A DNA stretch of 51,328 nucleotides from Nitrospira sp. (GTDB lineage Bacteria; Nitrospirota; Nitrospiria; Nitrospirales; Nitrospiraceae), in contig JANDJL010000022.1 of NCBI GenBank assembly GCA_024330965.1, forward strand, positions 1 to 51,328, read 5' to 3'. Under the pieces are notes generated by a model, which was not told the origin of the DNA, ran no database searches, and worked only from the letters and a program-made list of their open reading frames with translations. The position numbers were made by a program, and so were the translations under genes. Positions 7,521-15,558 of this stretch are shown here, one piece after another; within the stretch, counting starts at the first letter, position 1, and every line of letters starts with the position of its first letter.

Positions 7521-10500
7521 ATGGACTCCACCGTAGGAAGCACCAGACGGTTGAAGAGAGCTGTACGAAGAACGGTCGTTCGAACGGTCGTTCGATGGAC
7601 GGCGACGGGAACGTTGGCGTGGGGGTTGGTCGCGGGTCTCGCCTGGTCTCTTCACGCAGAGGTCGTCATCACGGACGTGGTGCACGGCAGGGTGGAGGTC
7701 CGTGCGCCGCAGGTGCAGCTTGACGGTCGAATAAGAACCGATGTCGTGCAATCCACCGCGCGGGCGATCGTGCATGCCAGCGATTTCAATATTGCTCCCA
7801 ACCATGTGGTCAACATTATCCAGCCGAATGTGTCGGCGTGGATGTTGGCTCGTGTGTTCGGACCGGCCACACAGATCGATGGAGCGCTGAATGCGACGGG
7901 CTCGCTGATACTTCTCAATCCCAATGGGGTCTTCATCGGGCCGACCGGGCAGGTCAATGTCGGTGGCGCGTTCGCCGCCTCGACATTGGCGCTCAGCAAC
8001 AGCAACTTCTTAAACGGGCTGTACCTCTTTCAAGACAACGGAACAAACGGGGTTGTTCGCAATGCCGGGACGATCAACGCTGGGACGGAGGGGATCTATC
8101 TTTTCGCGCCGAACGTAGAAAATGCCGCCACCGGCGTCATAACGAGCACAAATGGCCAGGTGATGTTGGGGGCCGGGCGGACCGCGTTTCTCTCTGACCG
8201 TCCTGATGGCAGAGGATTTTTGGCGGAAGTGACCGCTTCAGCCGGAGAAGCGTTGAACCTCGGCCGATTGGTCGCCGATGGAGGTCTGGTGACGATGGCC
8301 GGGCGAGTCGTGAACCAATCCGGTATCGTCCAGGCCAACAGCGTCGTGCAGCGAAATGGCCGCATTGAGTTGGTGGCGAGCGAACAGGTGCATCTTGCGG
8401 GAGGAAGCCAGACGGTGAGTCGTGGCGGCGAAGCCAGCGCTCACGGAGGGACAGTCATTGCAAAGGCGGCCGCGTACAGTGCAGAGGGGGCTCGCACCAA
8501 CGGAACGGTCACGATCGAGACCGGTGCGGTCGTTGACGTCGCTGCTGGTGAGGGAGGGGTAGCCGGGGAAGTCTGGCTCGGAGGTACGGTGAGGGCCAAT
8601 GGCCTGGTGCATCGATTGATTCCCAATCAGGTGACATTAGGCGACAGTCAGCTCTTGTCCTTAGCGTCGAGTCTCGAACGGGGAGAGATCAACGTGCTGG
8701 CGATGGACGACATCGACGTGAGGGTCAGCGCCAACACGTTGCTCGATACCCTGACGATTCCATTCGGACGAACAGGCATGTTTTACCTGCAGGCAGGCCG
8801 CAACCTGACATGGACCAACAGCCGATTCGTCAGTGAAGGATCTCCTTGGAACCTCATTGCGAGGGCTGGGAATGATCTCACGGTCAATGCGAGCGAGGTC
8901 GCTACGGCTGGGGGAGGCAGCCTTCATCTCCATGCCGGGCGGGATCTTTCGTTAGTTGATGGCAGCCTCACCTTTGCCCGTGTGCATACAGCCAGTACGG
9001 GAGGAGATGTGAGCCTGACGGCGCTCCGGGACGTGGTGATTCCGAGTCCATTCGAACGGCGTAGTGATGGCGTTTCACTGCCAGGACTGCATGTGGGGAT
9101 CCCTGGCAACTTGACAATTCGGGCTGGGCAGGATCTTCGCGGACCGTCGTCGCTCAATCCGGCCGTGCGAGGCCGAGCCTTCGGCTTTACGTTTCAAGGC
9201 GGTATCGCCGACGTGGCGGCGGGACGCGACATCGGGAGTGAAGGGGCGCCAGTCAATTTGATCCTCGGAGGAGGGATCGACAACGGAGACGGCACATGGT
9301 CCGTCCCGGCTGCGGCTGTCAATCTTCATGCGGGCCGCTCGCTGTTTTTCAGCCTGGCCGAAGATTTCGGCCTCCGAGAGATCGGGTTTTTGAGCGCCGG
9401 CGGCACCACACGAATCGATGCAGGAACTGTCTTGAGAACTCCGCTGACTCTCACCGCCCAGATTGATGGGGAGACGGGCTTACCAGTGCAGGTTCTTCCG
9501 ACCCAGTTAAATCTCGTGGCGAGGACCGGCGATATCTTCATCAAACAAGATCGGCCGACCGGTGCCTTCGCCAATGAGCGGCGGTTGCTCCCGTCTATCC
9601 TGAGTGTTCAGGCTGATGACGGCAACGTCAATATGATGACCGGCAGTTCGCCTCTGCGATTCTGGCCGTCGAACGAGGCGATCCTTCGGATTCATGCCGG
9701 TGATTCGATTCGTGGGGTCGGACCCCTTGAGACCGTGCCCGACCACGACTCCGTGTTGATCTTCACGGGGTATCCCAGTGACCCCGCGGCCCGCTGGGTT
9801 CGGGTCAACAGGAGCGAAGCGTTGGCGGACCCCTTCTTGGCTCGGTGGTTTGGCCAGTGGGGGGACCTGAGCTATGTCGGCGGGACCCCTCTAAGCCCAA
9901 TGCCTCCTGGTCTGATCGGACTGCCCCCCGCAAATCTTCGCGAAAAACCGCTGGTGGTTCAGCGCAGCACATCGCCGGGGATTTTCGGACTGTTTCCAGG
10001 AGATAGTCGCTCACTGGTCGGTCACTTGGTCACCGAACAAGAATTGGGGCCGGCGCTTCAGAACCCTGTTCAATCGGCGGCGCCGGGGATGAGCATCGCG
10101 CTCTCAACGGAGCGGGGGGACATTGCCTCGCTGCAGTTGGATTTTGTGAGTCCGCTCTTGCGAAACACCACCATCAGTGCGGGGCGGAACATCGAAAGTG
10201 TGTTGTTCAATATTGCGACTCCCCGCCTGAACGGGAACCATCCCTCGGCTGTCATTCATGCGAAGGGTACGATCGATCTGACGACGAAACCGGGCTTTAA
10301 CACCTCGGGGATCCGGTTCTTTGGCAATGGCGTCGCCGAAGTCCGCGCGAACGGCAACATCAATCTTGGCGACAGTTTCGGCATCGTGCATCTGCTCGGG
10401 AACACGCGCGACACAGCCAACCAGCGGAGACAGGGTGGTCTGCTGGATATCGGTGCGGGTGGTGACATCGAGATGACACAGTCTCAAATTGCGACCTTCA

Positions 10501-12008
10501 ATGGCGCGTCGATTCTTCTCCGTGGAGCCGATGGAGTGCGGCTGGTCGATGAAGCGGGGCGGATGATTCCGGGGGCCATCGAGACCAGGGCGTTGTTGCT
10601 CGATCATCAGGGGAGCACGGTCTTGGCGTTGCCGAACGAAGGCGGCGGCGCGAGCCCCATCCAGGTATATCGAACGGTCTTGCGCGTCGATCAGACGACG
10701 GCGCAGAACATGTTTGCGGAACAGGATGTCTCAAACGGCCGGATCGAACTGGTCTGGAAACCGCTTTTTGTCGAGCAGACCGGTCAATTGTTCGTGGTCG
10801 GGGGTGAGCGGATTCGCCAGGGCGAGCAGATCGTGTTTCAGGAAAAGGTCGTTCCCGTGGATCTCCATCCGGCTCGAGGGGCCGATGGATCGCCGGTGTT
10901 AGTCGATGGCCGGCCGGCGCTCGTGGATGGGCGCCTTGTGCTCGAAATCGGAGGGCGTCGGATTGAGATGGTGACACCGGTCGGCGGGCGAGTCAACATC
11001 GGCGGCACAGTAGCGAGCCGCAACGCCGAGCAGACCGGTATTGTCACGCTACGAGGCGGCGACATCACGATTCTTGCCACCGGCAATGTCGATGTGAATC
11101 GCTCCCGCGTCGGCACCTTCGACACCGGTAATATCGTAATCAAGTCTATGTCCGGCACCATCAACGCCGGCAGCGGCAGCAGAAACGAACGATCGTTGTT
11201 CGTCATCGACAACGGCGACGGAACCAGCACGCTAGCGACCGTGCCTGGTAGCGGGATCTTCACGTGGGAGCGAGATGATCCGGATATGACGACGTTGCCC
11301 TTCCCCGCGTTCGACACCCCGGCGATGGAATCGTTGAAGGGGCGAATCGCGAAACGGCGCTTCCTCGGGCGTGCCACGGGCGACCTTGAGGCCCAGTTCA
11401 ATCGATTGGTCGCAGAAAGGACCGTGGAGTATGACGGAATTTTTGAAGAATTCATCGCCGCGCCGTTCGGTCCGGGAAGTCGACCGTTGCAGTTGGGCGA
11501 TATCACGTTGATCGCCGCGCGAAACATCGACGTTCCATCGGCTGGAATCAGGGGCAGGCGCATTTTTCTCGAGGCCGGCGAATCGTTGAATCTCTTGGGC
11601 GGGACGATTATCGGCAAGGCGACCTTTACCGCATCGACGGTCTCCGGCTCCATCGGGGCGTTCGCCGGCGCTGCCGCTGGGTCTGTGGGGGGTGCGTCGG
11701 TCTCGGCCGCGGGCGGGGCTGGAGGCAGTTCGGTTGGTGGCTTAAGCGGGGTGACGTCGACGGTCTCGGCGACGACGGCCGCCACGAGCACCACGTCCTC
11801 GACTGCTGCAAAATCGGTCGAGCAGGTGCAGCAAACCGCCGAAGAGTCGGCGGGAACGGTAGCGGCGTCTGGACCGGCCGGAACCGGTGACGGTAGACAG
11901 GTCGCTTCGGCCGATACCGACAAAAGTAAGAAATCCCATATGGCCCGGTCGATTCGCATGGGACGTGGGGTCGTCATTCAAGTGGACGTCAAGCCGGCGG
12001 CTCAGTAG
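7521..12008 (+). CDS. TpsA filamentous-hemagglutinin-like exoprotein
   Basis: Secreted partner of the upstream TpsB, 1495 residues. The ATG at 7521 follows GGAG. An extended basic N-region and hydrophobic core form the long signal peptide, ending at LHA near residue 50. The TPS domain follows (about 50-180), with NPNG at 133-136 inside LILLNPNGVFIGPTGQVNVGG, the motif TpsB reads. The rest is beta-helix-like repeats rich in AGRNL, LHAGRDLSL and similar units (about 300-1330), ending in an Ala/Gly/Ser/Thr-rich linker (about 1370-1465). The last 25 residues (HMARSIRMGRGVVIQVDVK) are basic and hydrophobic, unlike the linker, and may anchor or retain the protein. An exact 12-bp tandem duplication at about 7571-7594 encodes the RTVVRTVV repeat in the signal region. 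The function of the exoprotein is unknown: adhesin, nutrient scavenger and phosphate-stress effector are all possible. Confidence 0.92.
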   Translation: MDSTVGSTRRLKRAVRRTVVRTVVRWTATGTLAWGLVAGLAWSLHAEVVITDVVHGRVEVRAPQVQLDGRIRTDVVQSTARAIVHASDFNIAPNHVVNIIQPNVSAWMLARVFGPATQIDGALNATGSLILLNPNGVFIGPTGQVNVGGAFAASTLALSNSNFLNGLYLFQDNGTNGVVRNAGTINAGTEGIYLFAPNVENAATGVITSTNGQVMLGAGRTAFLSDRPDGRGFLAEVTASAGEALNLGRLVADGGLVTMAGRVVNQSGIVQANSVVQRNGRIELVASEQVHLAGGSQTVSRGGEASAHGGTVIAKAAAYSAEGARTNGTVTIETGAVVDVAAGEGGVAGEVWLGGTVRANGLVHRLIPNQVTLGDSQLLSLASSLERGEINVLAMDDIDVRVSANTLLDTLTIPFGRTGMFYLQAGRNLTWTNSRFVSEGSPWNLIARAGNDLTVNASEVATAGGGSLHLHAGRDLSLVDGSLTFARVHTASTGGDVSLTALRDVVIPSPFERRSDGVSLPGLHVGIPGNLTIRAGQDLRGPSSLNPAVRGRAFGFTFQGGIADVAAGRDIGSEGAPVNLILGGGIDNGDGTWSVPAAAVNLHAGRSLFFSLAEDFGLREIGFLSAGGTTRIDAGTVLRTPLTLTAQIDGETGLPVQVLPTQLNLVARTGDIFIKQDRPTGAFANERRLLPSILSVQADDGNVNMMTGSSPLRFWPSNEAILRIHAGDSIRGVGPLETVPDHDSVLIFTGYPSDPAARWVRVNRSEALADPFLARWFGQWGDLSYVGGTPLSPMPPGLIGLPPANLREKPLVVQRSTSPGIFGLFPGDSRSLVGHLVTEQELGPALQNPVQSAAPGMSIALSTERGDIASLQLDFVSPLLRNTTISAGRNIESVLFNIATPRLNGNHPSAVIHAKGTIDLTTKPGFNTSGIRFFGNGVAEVRANGNINLGDSFGIVHLLGNTRDTANQRRQGGLLDIGAGGDIEMTQSQIATFNGASILLRGADGVRLVDEAGRMIPGAIETRALLLDHQGSTVLALPNEGGGASPIQVYRTVLRVDQTTAQNMFAEQDVSNGRIELVWKPLFVEQTGQLFVVGGERIRQGEQIVFQEKVVPVDLHPARGADGSPVLVDGRPALVDGRLVLEIGGRRIEMVTPVGGRVNIGGTVASRNAEQTGIVTLRGGDITILATGNVDVNRSRVGTFDTGNIVIKSMSGTINAGSGSRNERSLFVIDNGDGTSTLATVPGSGIFTWERDDPDMTTLPFPAFDTPAMESLKGRIAKRRFLGRATGDLEAQFNRLVAERTVEYDGIFEEFIAAPFGPGSRPLQLGDITLIAARNIDVPSAGIRGRRIFLEAGESLNLLGGTIIGKATFTASTVSGSIGAFAGAAAGSVGGASVSAAGGAGGSSVGGLSGVTSTVSATTAATSTTSSTAAKSVEQVQQTAEESAGTVAASGPAGTGDGRQVASADTDKSKKSHMARSIRMGRGVVIQVDVKPAAQ

Positions 12009-12037
12009 GGTCGCTTGCTAGAAAGGATGAAAACGGT

Positions 12038-12820
12038 ATGGATATGAGTTCGGGCGGCGTCGGATTCGCGTTGAGTCACGCGACGCTGGAAGGGAAGATC
12101 ACCATTTCGGTATTGCTCATGTTTTCACTCGTCAGTTGGACGATCATCGTCAATAAGTTTCGCCAACTGGGGAGAGCGAAGAGACGAAACGGGGTGTTCT
12201 TGGAGGCCTACTCCAAATCTCAGTCATTGCTCGGTTTGTTCGACAAGGGACCCATCAAGGAATTCCAAGGGTCCCCGATGTATGACCTCTATTACGGAGG
12301 CTGCGAAGAGCTCAAAACCCAGCAAGAGAAATACGGATCCCAGAGGGTTCCTCGGCACGGGATGAATGCCGTGCGGATCGCCTTGGAACGGGTGCTGGGG
12401 GAATCGGCGGTGAATTTGGAATCAGGAATGATCGTTCTGGCCACCGCCATCAGCGGTGGGCCGTTCATCGGACTGCTGGGTACGGTCTGGGGCGTGATGG
12501 ACACGTTCTCCGGTATCGGTCGTGCTCAGCAAGCCACTCTCACCACAATGGCGCCCGGCGTGGCCTCAGCGTTAATCGCCACGGTGGCTGGCCTGATGGT
12601 CGCGATCCCGTCGCTGTTTTGTTACAACTATCTGGTCACAAAAACCAAAACGCTGACCATGGAACTCGACAACTTTGCCGCTCATCTGGAGACGGTCTTC
12701 ATGGCCGAATATCTTCAGGAGAACAAGAACAATGGGGCGGCGGACGACGATGTGGAGGATTATCGCCCGGGCGGCCATCGGCAGGAAGCGGAGCCGTCCG
12801 GCGCGGCGACGGGGCATTGA
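12038..12820 (+). CDS. exbB: ExbB/TolQ/MotA proton-channel protein
   Basis: 260-residue inner-membrane protein with three predicted helices (about 18-38, 140-165 and 180-205). It has the family core IVLATAISGGPFIGLLGTVWGVMD and the conserved MAPGVASALIATVAGLMVAIPS segment. ExbB pentamers surround ExbD and use the proton gradient to power a TonB-type protein. AAAGGATG lies ahead of the ATG at 12038; a second ATG at 12044 is possible. The gene follows tpsA by 29 bp and precedes exbD and tonB, so it seems to be part of the TPS operon. The last 40 residues are an acidic, disordered tail. Confidence 0.9.
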   Translation: MDMSSGGVGFALSHATLEGKITISVLLMFSLVSWTIIVNKFRQLGRAKRRNGVFLEAYSKSQSLLGLFDKGPIKEFQGSPMYDLYYGGCEELKTQQEKYGSQRVPRHGMNAVRIALERVLGESAVNLESGMIVLATAISGGPFIGLLGTVWGVMDTFSGIGRAQQATLTTMAPGVASALIATVAGLMVAIPSLFCYNYLVTKTKTLTMELDNFAAHLETVFMAEYLQENKNNGAADDDVEDYRPGGHRQEAEPSGAATGH

Positions 12821-12883
12821 TGAAACGGCGGTCGCGAGAGACGGGAGCGCAGACAAACAGAACAAAGTGGATGGATCGGAGCC

Positions 12884-13300
12884 ATGAGACGATTTTCAAA
12901 GAAATCACACGGAGCCGTTGCTGACATCAATATTACACCGCTGCTCGATTTGGCCTGGGTGCTGCTGGTCATCTTCATCATTACCACGACCGCGATGGTG
13001 CAAGGAATCGAGTTGAAGTTACCGGAATCGACGCCGCACGAGACGGACATGGAGAGCAACACCCCAACGCTCTCCGTCAAGAAAAACGGCGATGTGTACT
13101 TGGACGAAGAGCGGGTGAAACTCAGCGACCTGGAAAAGTTGATTCGTGATTTGAAAGCGGCCAAAGGCGGCAAGTTGCCGCTGGTGCTCCGTGGCGACTC
13201 GGGCGTTGAGTATAAACACGTCGTCGCGGTGCTGGATATTCTCCAGCGAATTCCCGTCGAAGATCTCGCGCTGGCCACGAAACCGTTTAATGAACCCTAA
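12884..13300 (+). CDS. exbD: ExbD/TolR biopolymer transport protein
   Basis: 138 residues with one N-terminal helix that contains the proton-carrying aspartate, Asp22, in ADINITPLLDLAWVLLVIF. The periplasmic part has the family pattern PTLSVKKNGDVYLDEERV and a C-terminal LVLRGDSGVEYKHVVAVLDIL. ExbD dimers sit in the ExbB pore and couple proton flow to TonB movement. It lies 63 bp after exbB and 122 bp before the tonB-like gene. The family call is firm; its service to the TPS exoprotein or to an outer-membrane receptor elsewhere is inference. Confidence 0.9.
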   Translation: MRRFSKKSHGAVADINITPLLDLAWVLLVIFIITTTAMVQGIELKLPESTPHETDMESNTPTLSVKKNGDVYLDEERVKLSDLEKLIRDLKAAKGGKLPLVLRGDSGVEYKHVVAVLDILQRIPVEDLALATKPFNEP

Positions 13301-13422
13301 CACGCGGTGAAGCGTCTCTCGTGAATCGCATCTCATCGGGGTGCGGGATCGGTGGCTGAGGCTGATCCTCCGGTGGGCGGTGTCGCGGAAGAGGGCGCAC
13401 GCAACCTGTCGCGAGTACGTAC

Positions 13423-14070
13423 ATGGCCGGATACCGAGGATTCGAAAAAAAGAAGAGCAAGCTCGGCACGACGTTGCTCATTGTCGGCTTGATCCACGTC
13501 GGTATTGCCGCGGGGCTTTACTGGGTGTCACAGACCGAATGGGGCCAAAACCTCATCAAAGTATACAAGCTGACCGCCTTCGAGAAGAAAGAGCCACCTC
13601 CTCCTCCGGAGAAAGAGCCTGAACCAGAACCGGAGCCGCCCAAGCCTGAGCCAAAGCCGGAGGCTCCCGTGCCGGAGCCTGAACCACAAGAGGCTCCTCC
13701 ACCTCCGCCACCGGTGACTGAAGCGCCTCCTCCCCAGGTCGCCAGTCTCCCGCCGCCACCCAGCACCGATTCGTTCGCCATTGGCAAAAGCCGCAACCGG
13801 TTTGCGGGCTACGCGGATATTCTCACGGCCATGATTCAGGCCAAATATCAGCAACCGCCTTCGCTCCCGGACGATCTCGAATACGCAGTGCTCTGCGAGC
13901 TGGTGATCGATGAGCAAGGGCGGGTCTTGCAGTATCGCTTGGTCAATTCATCCGGTAGCCTGCTGTTCGATCAGTCGGCGCTCGATGCCCTCTCGAAACT
14001 GACACAGGTCCGTCCTCCCCCGGAGGGGATGGACCGGACTGTCATCGTGAAATTTTTCCCGCCGTCGTGA
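13423..14070 (+). CDS. tonB: TonB-like energy transducer
   Basis: 215 residues: a short basic cytoplasmic start (MAGYRGFEKKKSK), one membrane helix (about 15-37), a Pro/Glu-rich periplasmic spacer (about 50-115, with many PEPEP units) and a TonB C-terminal domain (about 125-215) ending YRLVNSSGSLLFDQSALDAL and VIVKFFPPS. It completes the ExbB-ExbD-TonB module at the end of the TPS operon. TonB normally carries force to TonB-dependent receptors, and none is encoded nearby, so the target is open. In P. aeruginosa exbB/exbD/tonB-like genes also lie beside the Pho-regulated pdtA/pdtB pair (from memory). Confidence 0.88.
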   Translation: MAGYRGFEKKKSKLGTTLLIVGLIHVGIAAGLYWVSQTEWGQNLIKVYKLTAFEKKEPPPPPEKEPEPEPEPPKPEPKPEAPVPEPEPQEAPPPPPPVTEAPPPQVASLPPPPSTDSFAIGKSRNRFAGYADILTAMIQAKYQQPPSLPDDLEYAVLCELVIDEQGRVLQYRLVNSSGSLLFDQSALDALSKLTQVRPPPEGMDRTVIVKFFPPS

Positions 14071-14160
14071 CGCGCGCTCACACGGTGTCCTCTTGTTTCT
14101 GGCTTCGTCCCTTCGGGGATCAGTCCCCTTGCCGAGGAATCACGCTCTTCCAACGACAAA

Positions 14161-14214
14161 GTTAACGAGTTCTCAAGAATCGGCTCACCGTTCTGTAATG
14201 ACCGGTGCGTATAA
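14161..14214 (+). promoter_or_regulatory. Pho-type box and promoter of the PEP-CTERM/pstS-like operon
   Basis: GTTAAC-N5-CTCAAG-N5-GCTCAC-N5-TGTAAT (14161-14199) at 11-bp period, then nine bases to GTATAA (14209-14214), a good -10. A partial second copy ending TGTAAC at 14309-14314 lacks a -10. Confidence 0.6.
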
Positions 14215-14675
14215 GGACTGCTGTCTTGTCGGCTCGCGCTGGTCTCTGCCTGATCCAGAGCCTGGTGCGGAACAGTACAGAGAAGTCGCCAGCGGTTCTT
14301 GAGAGAAATGTAACGACGAGAGGAGCGAATCTTCACGGGGACGTAAATCCGCTGTGAGAAAAAGAGGTCGCCCAGTGGAATGCTCGCGACACTGAGGCAG
14401 AGCGATCAGGAAATGTATGGGAGTGTTGACGGTCGATGAAGCGAAGAGGGTGAAGAAACAAGAACGGCTCATGAACCTGTGTGTCGAAGATTCGAAGCAT
14501 AAGGAATAAGGAAGGAGGTGAAGGAGGTGATGGCTTCGTGCTGAGAAGTGCACAACACGGTTGAACGTGAGTGTGAGGACTGGTGTCAAGGGTTGTCGTG
14601 ATGATCACGGGTCTTAGTGAGGTGTTGGGTGATAAGAGGGAAGTGTTGAAAGAAAAGACAGAGGAGGAAATGGTG
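14215..14675 (+). other. long 5' leader with a four-codon ORF behind a doubled Shine-Dalgarno
   Basis: About 460 bases separate the predicted -10 from the PEP-CTERM start. I see no full gene. At 14510-14530 the sequence AAGGAGGTGA, close to the full anti-Shine-Dalgarno complement, occurs in two overlapping copies, directly followed by an ATG at 14530 opening a four-codon frame (Met-Ala-Ser-Cys-stop). It may be a leader peptide or ribosome standby site. Confidence 0.35.
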
Positions 14676-15476
14676 ATGAGAAACAGAACATCGATTAGAC
14701 AGGTACTGGGCTCCGTCGTGGCGATGGGCGCGATAGGATTCGCGATTGGCGTGCCATCACCGGCGTCGGCCCTTGAATTTGGGTATGGAGATTTAGCGTT
14801 TATCATGTGGGGAGGCAATAACGAGCGATACGAACATTTTGGCATAGACTCGGCAACGAGACTCGAAGGTACGGAGGTGTTCGGGTCAGTTGTCAGCGAT
14901 AGCGAACTCGAGCTACTTCGGGAGGGAGCGACCCTCGGGGTCCGTTGGGGGCTTTACGGGACCACGCCTGATGGGTCTCACCTCTATGTGACCACTCAGG
15001 CCAGGGAAATCACTGAGCACATTCGCAACAATGTCTTCGGAACGCCCCAGGCGACAGAGCGATTTCTCTTCTGGGGATCGAGTCACATCCCCTATGTTAC
15101 CGGCACGAGACAGAGTGGGGATCCAGACAACCGCCTTGCGGATAACCCTTTTATATTACCGGCAGCCAACCGGCATTCCTGGACGAGTGATCTTGGGAGA
15201 GACCGGGCTCCAAATCTGGGAGGCAACTTGCCGTTTCGCTCCGATGGCGGCCTGAACCAGACGCTGAGGATCTTTAAGATCGCCGCCGATGGGAGCGATT
15301 TTCCGGACATCCAGATTGTCGGGGTGGCGGAACTGCGAGAAGGCAGTGCGCACTTGATCATCACGCCAAACAATGCACGTTCCCCAGAGCCGATTCCCGT
15401 TCCAGCGGCGGCCGTTCTGTTTGGTTCGGGGTTGATCGGCTTAGCAGGGATGGCTCGCCGGGCGATGACTCGATAA
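14676..15476 (+). CDS. PEP-CTERM sorting-domain protein
   Basis: Exported protein of 266 residues. The start at 14676 has AGGAGG eight bases upstream; ATG 14670 and a longer frame from 14583 are less likely. A signal peptide (MRNRTSIRQVLGSVVAMGAI, cut after ASA) leads to a mature domain of unknown function. The C-terminus is a clear PEP-CTERM: IPVPAAAVLFGSGLIGLAGM followed by basic ARRAMTR. Exosortase (EpsH/XrtA type, not in the window) cleaves such tails, usually to deliver proteins to an extracellular matrix. It is the first gene of a run with the PstS-like protein, downstream of a Pho-type promoter. The middle of the protein (EFGYGDLAFIMWGGNNERYE) matches no family I recognise. Confidence 0.85.
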   Translation: MRNRTSIRQVLGSVVAMGAIGFAIGVPSPASALEFGYGDLAFIMWGGNNERYEHFGIDSATRLEGTEVFGSVVSDSELELLREGATLGVRWGLYGTTPDGSHLYVTTQAREITEHIRNNVFGTPQATERFLFWGSSHIPYVTGTRQSGDPDNRLADNPFILPAANRHSWTSDLGRDRAPNLGGNLPFRSDGGLNQTLRIFKIAADGSDFPDIQIVGVAELREGSAHLIITPNNARSPEPIPVPAAAVLFGSGLIGLAGMARRAMTR

Positions 15477-15558
15477 AGGCAGGTCAGTATCCGTCCGGAA
15501 GGCAGTTGCTCAGAGAAACACAACTCGGAAACAGGATTCGAAAAAAGGAGGATCGAGG

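Noticed and set aside
10838..11977. Open frame of 379 codons on the minus strand inside tpsA
   Set aside because: It lies wholly opposite a well-supported TpsA coding sequence; its Pro/Ala/Arg-rich composition is what GC-rich antisense gives.
14161..14314. CRISPR-like short regular repeats
   Set aside because: The period is 11 bp with degenerate hexamers, a transcription-factor site geometry; there are no 25-40-bp repeats, spacers or cas genes.
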